Assembly (NCBI RefSeq): GCF_014851395.1
Contig: NW_024043372.1
Coordinates: 4,973,490-5,037,489, forward strand
Reading direction: 5' to 3'
Source of the DNA: Micropterus salmoides
Taxonomy: Eukaryota > Chordata > Actinopteri > Centrarchiformes > Centrarchidae
Length of the DNA stretch: 64,000 nt
Below are positions 53,676 to 64,000 of this stretch, in pieces. Below the pieces are notes generated by a model that was not told the origin of the DNA, made no database searches, and saw only the letters and a program-made list of their open reading frames with translations. Position 1 is the stretch's first letter, and the number at the start of each line of letters is the position of its first letter. The position numbers and the translations under genes are program-made.

Positions 53676-56600
53676 TAAATGGTTAGATGGTATTTATGTG
53701 TAAAATTGTTTTATATATATTCACATCAAGGGGTTAATTTTATATATTTATTTTGAGGATGCGCAATCACAAAATCAGATACACTTGTAAATCTTGTTTT
53801 TATTTCTGTATCATGAGTCGTAGACTTAATTCAGCCTTCATGTACGACAAAAGGGAAACAGGAACGTCCATTTTACAGACTTGACTTGAGTCTAATATTT
53901 TGGGAGATTTTGTTGATTCTTTGTGGTTCAGTGTCTTAGTAAGAAACTTTTCAACAGGAAAAACAGAGTCAGATGAAAGAAAGTGAACCTGTGACCTTTG
54001 AGTCATCCAGGATTATACCCCCCTGCCCACACTCCTATCCTAAACTAACCTGCTCAAACTGTCTTTGAACTCGTTTTTTAATTGAAGCATTCGCTGTTGG
54101 AGCGTTCGCAGAAGTATTTCCTCAACCCTTTGACTACAGCTGTGGAAAAGCCATGCTGCCCCGAGCAGCGGGAGGCTGCGGAGGTGGTTCGATCATTACA
54201 GGAACAAGCACAACTGGACCATAATCATTGTGTAATGAGATAATGTGATATAGAAATAATATCGCAGCAGGGAGACTGGCTCCAGGGCTCTGAATTAGTA
54301 TCCTGAGTGGTCATTTTTGTCTGAATCTAGTCTCTTTTTGGATTATGCACTAACCAACTGTCGACTGAAAGTTAAAGGGTTAGTACACTCAAATTGATCC
54401 AAAGACATTTGTTCCACATGATATTGTGAAACGTAGCCATGCAGGTTTTATCTACTGAGGTTTTGAGATATCAGTCTCTGCTTCCGAGTCCCGGTTACCT
54501 CACAGTCAACAGTTTTAACTGCATTACTAGAACTTTTTCACAGAAAACGTCTCTCAAATCTTCCACAAAAATTTGTTTTTGAATATAAGTTTTGCAGTTG
54601 CTAAACTATGCTTTATGTCAGATCTAGACCTCCTAGCTTTAACAGTTTTAGCTCCAGGTTTTGGGAGTTATCATCTTAATTTGTTTCACATTTTGTATCC
54701 AGATTCAGATCTTGCTGCAAAAGCGCAGGGGTGTTTGGCGGTGTTTGGTGTCAGCTGTATCAGTGTTGAAAAAATTAGTTCCAAGAAACAAACACAAATT
54801 ACAGATGTCTGTTTGGTTCTGCAGAAAAGCCAAAGTTGGAAATGCTGGAAATTCAACAAGGCGCTCAAAGAAAAAAAAAAAAAAACATCTGTGAAGAAGA
54901 GCAGCAGCTGATCATCTCAAACACAGACACGCTTACCCAAAGAGACGGACGATCTGTTGGCCCTTTAGTGCGGTCAGATAGAGCAGCATCAGGGCGGTCA
55001 TGTGAGCTAAATCTCCTACAGACAGGCAGCCAGTGTGTGAGTGTTTGTGTGTCGTGTGAAAGGACAGAGATGGAGGTGGATTCAGGATCAGGGTTCACCA
55101 CACAGCATCACACATCACTTCTAATCTGAGACACATAAAATCAAATCTGTTCTCCGAGCCAAAACTCATGCATGTGAGCGGCGGAGGTTTATGTAGCAGG
55201 TGATATTCACACCTCTTTTGGCAGAGATGAGTGGAACAAAGTGTTTCTGACCGACTGCTGTGGGTATGATTTGTGTTAGATGTGAAGTTTGTACTTCAGG
55301 AAGTTGTAATAACTTTATGTTTGGAGCACAGATGTCGGTTACTTACATTCCACTACGGAACACGGCCATTTTGAAACTTAACATATTTTTGCTCACCTGA
55401 TGCATATGCATACATAAAACACATGCAATAAAGGGGTATAGCGAGTTCAATATAAAACACAGACTCAGAAATAGAAGTACGGGTGTGTACTCTATGAGAA
55501 GCTGCCTAGGCCAAAATGTAATACTTTGCTTGCACATACACACCAAGCGGCAACCTCCGGCTCTCACTTCCGATGCAACATTGGGTGCATCTAGCAACTA
55601 GGGAGCATTTTAGAATAAGGTTGTTTTACCTGTCGGATTTTGCTGATGTTTAGATGTTGTCGATTTGGTGATTAGTGTTGATTTCTGAGCTTCTACTATG
55701 ATTAAATAGGCTACGTAGTTAAATTGTTTCTTTTTTGTCTGATTTAACTGTGTTTGTATGATACACAATCTGAAGTCTGTACAGGGTATTTTATTTTTAA
55801 AATTGACCGGATGCTCTGATGTTTGTGTGTCTGACTTCCTGCCCGGTTCATCTTGGTAGCAGGTGAGCCCCGTAATGAAGCCCCGCCCCCTACTGCGCTG
55901 AGAGTCTAGCACCGCCCCTGCTTCTCTCGTTTCTGTGGTTAAGTAATTTCACCGCTGTCACAAATGTTTGTAGTTGCCTACACCAACAACAACAGTGGCT
56001 AAACTCAAAACAGAGGAGAAGAAACTGATGAAATTGATGCAATAAGTTGTTTATTTAGCACTATTTCATTACACTGAATAAACAATGAATTACACCTTTT
56101 TCATCAATCTCCTCTCTTTGGTAGGTGTGAAGCAGATCTAATGAAACTGTCAATCACAATTAAGTCATTCAAAAGTAAAGTGACTAAATCAATCATGAAC
56201 AGCAACAATATTCAGCCTTCAAAAGAAAGAAAGTGTCACGAACCTGGTCTGAGTTGGTTTAAATAAAATAAAGCACATGCAATCTACAGTATAACTTCTA
56301 ACCTAAATAAACAAAACCCTAAGAGCAAACTACCCTAATCGTACTACCCAGTGGTCCGAAGAAATGAATTACATCAGTTTAACATTGGTTAAATAGGTGA
56401 AATACAATGAATGGACAGCAACGAAATTGGAAGAAAGTGGAGGCCCCCCTTGGAGCCACAAACTACAGGTCCCTAGCACCCTGAAGGCAAGTATGAGTGG
56501 AAAGCAGTTATATTTAAATCCAAACCTTTTTTAATCAAAAAATAGATTCTCTGATTAAAACTATGTTAAGCACAAAGAGACAGGTTGGCTGAGATTTCAA

Positions 56601-57190
56601 TGCACACACTAGCTGACATGCAGAAAATATAATAACCAGCAGACATGTTAACCCAGTGCTAGAATAACAGAACAAAACAAAACAAGGAAAAGGAAAAGGA
56701 AACCACCAAGGCAGCGACTCACTACCTGCAACCCAAACAAAACACAACTCTATACAGTCGTTGCATTTATATTATTTTGTACAATTGTGTTAGAAAACCA
56801 AATAGAACACATGTTCAAACCCCACCAGCTACGCAGCCGATCCCTACCTGGGTCTCCCTGACTAAGTTACCCCCAGTCTTGTAACAGCAGTCCGCTACCT
56901 GCTACGCTCTGTAGAGATGGCGCTCTGACCCCGGCGCTCCGCCACCTACTAGGCTGCAGCCAGACGCCGGAGACCCGGGCTCTCCTGACGAATAAAGCAA
57001 TCTTAGCAGGACAGCCGCTCGACTGGTTTTCTGTTTTTGAGTTTTGTTCGTCCCCGTTTTATATTTAAATTAACATTTCTAGTGTATCTAACTTTTACTT
57101 CCTATCTTTGTGTTTCTTTGGCTGATTGTTTAAAACTGCCCTCATGTGTCTCACCTGTGTCCAATCATCCTGCCCTCTCTGCTGCATATT
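53676..57190. other. No supported gene
   Basis: AT-rich sequence with short frames. A GC-richer stretch at 55860-55925 (cccgccccctactgcg) and another at 56820-57020 with tctcctgacgaataaagcaa might be LTR or UTR fragments, but no paired ends were found. Confidence 0.35.
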
Positions 57191-57211
57191 TTAAAAGGCT
57201 CTGTTACTAGC

Positions 57212-57450
57212 AACATTCCCGGCTCAGAGGCGGATCAAATCTGACCCCCTTTACAACGCTGTACCTTTCATACAGCACAGTGAGCCTGCATACTGGTGTT
57301 ATAATCCCAGAAAATATGTGGTTTTCACACAGACATCGTTCCGCCTCTGTTACAACCAACATTCCCGGCTCAGAGGCGGATCAAATCAGACCCCCCTTTC
57401 CGGCTCCGTACCTTTCATCACAGCGAGGTGAGCCAGCATTTTGGTGCAGT
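57212..57450. repeat. Tandem duplication, 146-bp period
   Basis: aacattcccggctcagaggc with cggatcaaatc occurs at 57212 and again at 57358. It is followed in both by gacccc, a gtacctttcat block and gtgagcc, so about 90 bp is repeated in tandem with divergence. Confidence 0.75.
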
Positions 57451-58858
57451 AATCCAGGAATATCAGGCAGTGTGAAAGGTCTTCAGTATGAAGGAGCAAA
57501 TGCGGCATATTGACATTCTTTCTGAGTTTATTGTGGAATCTCTGTATGAAAGCGTCTTTTGTCTCCCAGTTGTTTAATTGTCAGATTGTCGTCATCATAA
57601 GTATATAGTATATAGTTGTTAGATCTAGACCTGCTCTAAATGAACGGTGCCCTGACATAACTTCTGTTATGAAGTGGCAATGTACAATTACTACTGACGC
57701 CTTTTTGGGTAAACTAAATGTGCAGTGGTCTTACATGCAGCTCTTTAACACGCGGTGTTTTGCTTTGTTGGACAGGCTGCTTGTGACAGGGCGAGAAAAT
57801 GCCTCATGTTGTTTTTAGTGCTGTGTTCACACACCTCTGCTGACGTCACCAGATTGGCAACAAGCAACAGGTGAGGGCCCCGAGCAACAGATTGAACAGA
57901 ACTCCTTTTAAGCGGCGTGAAGCAGGACAGCAGGTGAGCATCAGCGACAGGAAGCAGTAGTGGAGGCGGCAGGGATAAGAGAGCTGAAGGGAAGCAGCTG
58001 GGCCGGGTCGGACAGAGCCAGCAGTGACCGAGGAACGACGGGGGTAAACAAGTCAACAAAGCCAGCAGTAACCAAGATACGAGAGTTCAACTGACTCCAG
58101 CGAGTGACCCAGGAGCCAACTGTAGCCAAGAAACGAAGGGGGTGGGGTGGTACTGATTAGCCATGGTCCCAATGTGGGAGGGGCCCTTGAAAATCTTGGA
58201 ATCAGAAGTTAATTTTTGTTTACAATGTTTTCTTTCCAAGCAAGTTGTTTCATAAATAAGTTAAAATTGGCTGGATAAATGGCTGAGAGAATGAACTTTG
58301 TACACCCTCCCCCCAAAATTGTGGAGGCTCTGCGGCCCCTCTCACCCCTTCCAAAAGACGCAAAATGGTTTTGCCCGTCCCGCATTAGGATTCATCTCTT
58401 AGCGGTCTAATGGAGTGATGGCTGGTGCAGAAGCATCAACATTCCTGTCACGTCTGTCCCCAAGAAAGGGAAACCAGGTTACCAAAAAGAAAAGAAAGAA
58501 AGAGTTTAAAAGCACAGTGATGGAAATTAGCTGCCAAGTAATTTCTTTCAAAAGAAAAGATGAGCACAGTCACAGTTAACTGGCAGTTAAAGAATGGTTT
58601 CAGCTGACATCAGCAGTTTACATTAAAGGCTGGAATCTAGCTTGACGCATATTTTCATAAATTACTATGAGCATCAAAAACTAAACTCTATTTTTGAGTT
58701 TTAATTATTTTGCTTTTTTGCACTAACTTAGACTGTAGGTTTGGACACAAAGATAGATTAAAGGTACTGAAACTATACATACAGCAATATGAAGAATATA
58801 ATTTATTTGAAAGCGGATTTGTTTTGCCGTCTTTTTTCTGCAAATGAAACATGACTCA
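57451..58858. other. No supported gene; GC-richer block at 57760-58150
   Basis: At 57980-58140 related short blocks recur (gccagcagtgaccgaggaac, gccagcagtaaccaagatac, gccaactgtagccaagaaac), a loose repeat of roughly 50-65 bp. Minus-strand frames here lack domain features. Confidence 0.4.
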
Positions 58859-59640
58859 GATAGCAAGGTAACGTTGATTCAATGTTGAAAGTCAATCATA
58901 ATCATCATTTTGGTTGAGGTTGAAATTTCAATGCTAAATAATATTGAATCAATGTTGAAAAGAACAACATTGAATCAATTTTGATAAATCTTAACTTTTT
59001 CAACAATGATATGACAGCATTTTAGGCCTATTGATATTGATTTTTGTTCACCTGTATTAATTGCCCCACTACGTCGGTCCATCTGTCCCTTAATTCAACA
59101 CTCCTATTTAACATATCTGAAAATCTTTTGGCCGCATTTCCATGAAACTTTGACAGACATGTTCATGCTACTAACAGGATGAAACCTGGTTGACCTCGAT
59201 CACTACCACTATGCACTCAAAATCTACGGGGTGGATAACCCTAAAAGAGAGGAGAAACATCAAATATAGATGTTTATCACGATATTTATGTTGCGATTCG
59301 ATTTTATTGCGATTTTAAATATACTGAGATATATTGCAACTTATTACCTTTTTCCAACTTCCAATTAGGTCCCTAAAGTCAAACTTTGTCAGCATCTGTT
59401 TATCTAAAAAGATACATTTCTCTGTTTGTTCATATCACTTTTTCAGTCCTCTATATGGTCCTGTTAAGTTTTCTAGTGGACTAAAAAAGCAATAGATTTT
59501 ATTATTCTAGTACCAAAAAGTTAACACTCCCATCTGCAATTTATATAATAAAATATCGATACTTGGCGTCTGTGTATCGATACAGTATTGCCATGGCAAA
59601 TATCACGACACTATGCAGTATCGATTTTTTCCCCCATCCC
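58859..59640. repeat. Teleost dispersed repeats including 'attgaatcaatgttga' motifs
   Basis: At 58870-58980 the palindromic-looking attgaatcaatgttga motif recurs. At 59110-59200 the ttggccgcatttccatgaaa block of another dispersed repeat appears. At 59270-59640 CGATA-rich sequence (tatcgatacagtattg) ends in cccccatccctact, typical of a hAT-type MITE. Confidence 0.45.
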
Positions 59641-61290
59641 TACTGAATAGTTTGGTGAGGATGAAAATAATTTGAAAAAAAATGCTACAGCCTTTCAAGT
59701 CTCTAGATCTCAACCCAGTTTCACACCTTGGAAGATTTAGGACGATGCACTCGCAAAGACCAAGTGATATTATCTGAATCTTCAAATCTATTTAATGATG
59801 TCTTTGACTGTCTGTGAAGTAATGAATGAATGAATGACTTGCCCCCCATAGACATATATATGCCAGACTTGTGAAAAACCAGTCAGTGTTTCCTGTAATG
59901 TTAATGTTAAAAATCCAGTGCAGACAGGCTTTTGTTGCTTCCAGGCAGGAGTAACCTGACACTAGTATTCTCCTCTTGTAACTCAGCTTAATTGACTTTT
60001 TAAGATTTCATTAAACTGTATGAATTTACTGTTAATACATTGGGCTAGTTAAGTTATTACTTGTGCTCAAACATAATGGATTTGTTTTCATGGTAGCATT
60101 ACCTCATATAATATGCGAGCTAAAGGTGTGTGTTTCTCATATAGCACAGCTAATGTTAGGTTATACTGATTGCTTTGAGCCATTACTGTACAAATGCTTG
60201 CTTCAAGTTTTGTAACTGTCTTTAAGTCATTTCTTTTCTAGCTTTAGCTAACATTAAGACATTAAGAAACTGAAGGACATGCACGAGCGAAAAGCTGCAT
60301 TCAGAGACACCAGGCTCAAGATTTGCATGTTTGGTAAGTAACTGTCAGTATAAAATGGAGAGAATTGTTACAAGGGCAACAAGAATCAGAATCAGTTTTA
60401 TTGCAAAGTAGGTTTACACCTACAAGAAATTTGCTGTGATGTTTTGGTGCATAACAATAAACATAGCCAAAATATTAGTTACTGCTTAATGAATGACACT
60501 GCAACTAAAATAGGGCAGTGCGAAGTGTGCGGACCAGCAAATGAGAGAGAAAAAGGGAGAAGGTGACGGTTAAAGTTAGCGGAGGAAAAGATTAGCATTA
60601 AGTTGTCAGGTTATGAATTAAGACAAAAAGGGCAAACATGAACAATCCTATCTAATGATTCTGACGTCATATTAACAGGATTTTCCTGCCATTGTAAGGT
60701 GGTGAGGCTCAAAACAACTTGGTGCTGCGCCATGAATGTAAAATCATTGTGGAGAGCAAAACTAACCAAAACATTTCCCTGAACTAATGGTTATAATTCC
60801 TCTCCAGTAAGCAAGTTTACCTTTTGGGGTGTTTATTCCAAATCTCCTCTAGATTTTCCAGCTTATTACATTTTCCAACTAATTATTCACAGATTTGGTT
60901 AGAGGTATAGCATTTTTGCTCATAATTGGACAATAATGTCAATTTTCTTGGGGGAGGATCCTCTAACCCACCACTGAAATTTTACAACATCCAGGTGTAA
61001 ACACTAAATAGTAATTTAAGTATTTTGGAAGCTGAAATCAGACTCTATAACACTGAGGAACAGTTAAAAATACCTTTATTTTTTTCTCACAGTACACCAT
61101 AATGCTTGTTTACGGGGCAGGACTCAAAGTTAAACTTTTTTGCAAGTGGGTTTGAAACTTACTGGACCTCCTTCCAGAAGTTTTTTATCAGTGTTACAAC
61201 AAAACCAAAGACTTATAAGTTATGTTATACTGTTAACATGTTTGATCATTTATTAAATACATCCTGGATATAAAAAAACAAAAGTAAAAT
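59641..61290. other. No supported gene; LINE tail fragment at 60385-60470
   Basis: At 60385-60440 caagaatcagaatcagtttt leads to gtaggtttacacctacaaga, a familiar 3' fragment of an RTE-type fish LINE. The remainder is unremarkable. Confidence 0.4.
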
Positions 61291-61299
61291 ATAATCACA

Positions 61300-61790
61300 A
61301 TTTACTTTAAAAACAAAACATACTAACAGACTCAAACATGACGTGCTCTCTCTCCTACTGACAGCCAATAAAAAACTTTACACAGAACAGCAGATACAAG
61401 TCGCCTCTATTCTGATTGACAGGTCGCCAAGGTAACGAATTGTCAATCACCTTGTAGCCCCACCCTAAAGTCTTCCCTGCTTTCTGGTCTATGTTCCTCT
61501 AAATGGGGCCATAATTTATTAAATGAACATCATGCTGTGTTGAAGAAGACTTGAAACTAGCGACTGAGACCATAAACTCATCAGGAAAGTGTTTACTGAG
61601 GGAATAAATCAGCTGAGAAGTAGAAACATTTTAATATTATTTCTAATGGGACCGGACTTCTTTTTACAACCAGCAGACTGCTGGCCCTCTGCTGGCCCTC
61701 TGCTGGCCCTCTGCTCGCCCTTATAAAGAATGCACGGTTTCACTTTCAGACCCAGAGGTTGCCGCTTGATTGAGATTACAGAAATAACAT
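61300..61790. repeat. Conserved dispersed teleost repeat
   Basis: The blocks ctctattctgattgacaggt, cgccaaggtaacgaattgtc, gaagacttgaaactagcgac and ggacttctttttacaaccag belong to a repeat I recognise from many fish genomes. It is interrupted by the 11-bp tandem ctgctggccct at 61678-61721. Confidence 0.6.
61678..61721. repeat. 11-bp tandem repeat, four copies
   Basis: Three exact ctgctggccct units and one with a single substitution (ctgctcgccct). Confidence 0.95.
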
Positions 61791-62357
61791 TTGAAAACCA
61801 TTCGTCAGGTCACTACAACTCTTGATTGGCCATCAATGCTGGGTTTCTAATGTGATTTCTTTTTTAATACTAATGTTTTTGCCTCGATCTGGCCAGTGAG
61901 TTGCTAGTTCAAAAGTCCCGACGTTAGGCTACTTTTTACGGGCCCCAGGCCATTGGGCCACCGTTATTGTCGAGCCCTGCCGGGTCAAACGTGTCCTTTT
62001 TTATCCCTTCTTAGTTTGCGTGAATGTACTAGGCTATTTCCTATTTTACCAATTTATTTGTAGTTAATTATATCCACCCTATTTTACCGTTTTTATCAAG
62101 CGGCAACCTACACTACTCTAAAACTGACAAGCCCCATATAAAATAACTTTTAGCGTTAATAACCTTTGTTTTTTATTCTTTAGATGCCTTACAACAACAA
62201 GTGAAAGCAGAGAAAAGGCAGGCATCAGAGTTCGTCTTTGCTGTGACAGTGTGATCTTGGCTCCGTTATGTACAATGTTTCCCACAGAATGACAGCGTAA
62301 CTGTGGCGGGTTGGGGGGGGTTATTGCAGTCTTTCACAGACCCTGAATGCATAATTC
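61791..62357. other. No supported gene
   Basis: Short repeat-like string cgggccccaggccattggg at 61939 resembles tagccccaggccattgga at 25184. An 8-G run lies near 62312. No exon was seen. Confidence 0.4.
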
Positions 62358-63460
62358 ACATTTTTTCGAAATGTTGGCCCATATTGATGGATAGCATCTT
62401 GCAGTTGATGGAGATTTGTGGGATGCACATCCAGGGCACGAAGCTCCCGTTCCACCACATCCCAAAGATGCTCTATTGGGTTGAGATCTGGTGACTGTGG
62501 GGGCCATTTTAGTACAGTGAACTCATTGTCATGTTCAAGAAACCAATTTGAAATGATTGGAGCTTTGTAACATGGTGCGTTATCCTGCTGGAAGTAGCCA
62601 TCAGAGGATGGGTACATGGTGGCCATAAAGGGATGGACATGGTCAGAAACAATGCTCAGGTAGGCCGTGGCATTTAAACGATGCCCAATTGGCACTAAGG
62701 GGCCTAAAGTGTGCCAAGAAAACATCCCCCACACCATTACACCACCACCACCAGCCTGCACAGTGGTAACAAGGCATGATGGATCCATGTTCTCATTCTG
62801 TTTACGCCAAATTCTGACTCGACCATCTGAATGTCTCAACAGAAATCGAGACTCATCAGACCAGGCAACATTTTTCCAGTCTTCAACTGTCCAATTTTGG
62901 TGAGCTCTTGCAAATTGTAGCCTCTTTTTCCTATTTGTAGTGGAGATGAGTGGTACCCGGTGGGGTCTTCTGCTGTTGTAGCCCATCCGCCTCAAGGTTG
63001 TGCGTGTTGTGGCTTCACAAATGCTTTGCTGCATACCTCGGTTGTAACGAGTGGTTATTTCAGTCAAAGTTGCTCTCAGCTTGAATCGGTCGGCCCGTTC
63101 TCCTCTGACCTCTAGCATCAACAAGGCATTTTCGCCCACAGGACTGCCGCATACTGGATGCTTTTCCCTTTTCACACCATTCTTTGTAAACCCTAGAAAT
63201 GGTTGTGTGTGAAAATCCCAGTAACTGAGCAGATTGTGAAATACTCAGACCGGCCCGTCTGGCACCAACAACCATGCCGCGCTCAAAATTGCTTAAATCA
63301 CCTTTCTTTCCCGTTCTGACATTCAGGTTGGAGTTCAGGAGATTGTCTTGACCAGGACCGCACCCCTAAGTGGATTGAAGTGCCATGTGATTGGTTGATT
63401 AGATAATTGCATTAATGAGAAATTGAACAGGTGTTCCTAATAATCCTTTAGGTGAGTGTA
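62358..63460 (-). pseudogene. Tc1-like transposase (DD34E), copy 2, left end lost
   Basis: Same family as copy 1, with the catalytic blocks WSDESRF, QQDNAPCYKA (His replaced by Tyr) and PPQSPDLNPIEHLWD readable in one frame. The start codon is changed (ATG to ACG at about 63312). Five bases present in copy 1 are missing near 63076, shifting frame. The element is cut off at 62358 before the end of the transposase gene, so the left terminal repeat is missing. The right terminal repeat (gttcctaataatcctttagg, to 63460) is intact, unlike copy 1. Confidence 0.85.
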
Positions 63461-64000
63461 CGTTGTATGAAGTCATAGTGAAATGTCATGATCCTCTGAC
63501 TTTCCTGAATATGATGTTAATTTCCTGTTCCTGTGAATTAATGTCTGATTCAAGGATGTTTTATTTACTTTGAGTGTAACTTTGTGGTTTAAGACCATTT
63601 TAATTGCAACCCCATGTGGTCTCTGACAGGAGTCAACTGACATGATTTGCTGGCAAGTTGCATAGAACCCTAAAGCAGAATTTTGGTTGAACTAACATCA
63701 CATTTATGACCGTTTTGATCCATTTTTCATCATTGAAATAACATTATTTCAGGGTGCAAACCTGATTAAAAATCAATGCTACATTTCAACTAACTGCAAC
63801 ATTGATTCAATGATAGTTTCGTTGATGCATTAACTTTGATTCAAAGCTGATTCAGTGCTGGTCTGCTATCGTCTTGTTCAGTTGTCTTTGATTATGCAGT
63901 ATAGTAAGCATTTTCTCAATGTAGGGTTATGACAAATAATTGTGTGTCTTCTAGTGTGTTGAGCAAAGAAGGCTGAACTGTGCAGGCTTAAGCACAAACT
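63461..64000. repeat. Repeat-like sequence with 'tttgattcaaagctgattca' blocks
   Basis: At 63690-63870 motifs related to those at 58870-58980 occur (aacattgattcaatgatag), ending at ctggtctgctatc. The last 130 bp shows nothing recognisable. Confidence 0.4.

Noticed and set aside
57745..58129. Pro/Leu/Ser-rich minus-strand frames
   Set aside because: They overlap in two frames over a loose repeat and show no domain or exon borders.

Overview
The window is vertebrate, almost certainly teleost (probably percomorph) nuclear DNA. It is intron-rich and AT-leaning, has no bacterial-style gene packing, and is full of fish-type repeats: L2/CR1-like LINEs, Tc1-like transposons, a Gmr1-type Ty3/gypsy element, an endogenous retrovirus, MITEs and microsatellites. 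Most open reading frames are transposon pieces or chance frames. The one host gene I can reconstruct is on the minus strand. LAYOUT. 1-3188: decayed L2-like LINE and other repeat. 3189-4089: TTAA-flanked MITE. 5300-6560: GC-rich unclassified repeat containing a 15-bp inverted pair. 8016-23446 (minus): a B7/butyrophilin/CD276-like immune receptor gene. Its parts are a signal peptide exon, an IgV exon, a 39-nt micro-exon, two IgC-type exons from a tandem duplication, a relic of a third, a transmembrane exon and a short tail. Every junction is phase 1, but the transmembrane exon is 122 nt long and so shifts frame. An ISRE, a CCAAT box and a TATA-like site lie just upstream. Its introns hold a solo LTR, a Tc1 copy, L2 fragments and SINE-like repeats. 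26538-32237: a Gmr1-like Ty3/gypsy element with a tRNA-Leu primer site, the unusual order gag-protease-integrase-RT-RNase H, and a SCAN-like segment in gag. 33750-42050: an A/C-rich repeat interrupted by a minus-strand endogenous retrovirus (34344-41914). That provirus has paired LTRs, a 4-bp target duplication, a tRNA-Leu primer site, an integrase relic and a broken env; gag, protease and RT are gone. About 24.0-46.3 kb also carries several diverged copies of one tandem unit. 46931-47228: hAT-like MITE. 52235-53675: a Harbinger-like TIR element almost filled by a TGTCTACGC minisatellite that is open in all three forward frames. 57.2 kb: 146-bp tandem duplication. 62358-63460: a second Tc1 copy, truncated at the opposite end from the first. 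The last 10 kb otherwise holds dispersed teleost repeats and no gene I can defend. HOW IT FITS TOGETHER. A tandem-duplicating, interferon-type immune receptor locus has been a landing site for many elements. The insertions order the events: the Ig exon duplication can be compared with the solo LTR, and the A/C-rich repeat predates the provirus. The best second looks are the Gmr1/SCAN element, the one-base frame defect in the B7-like gene, and the minisatellite inside the TIR element.
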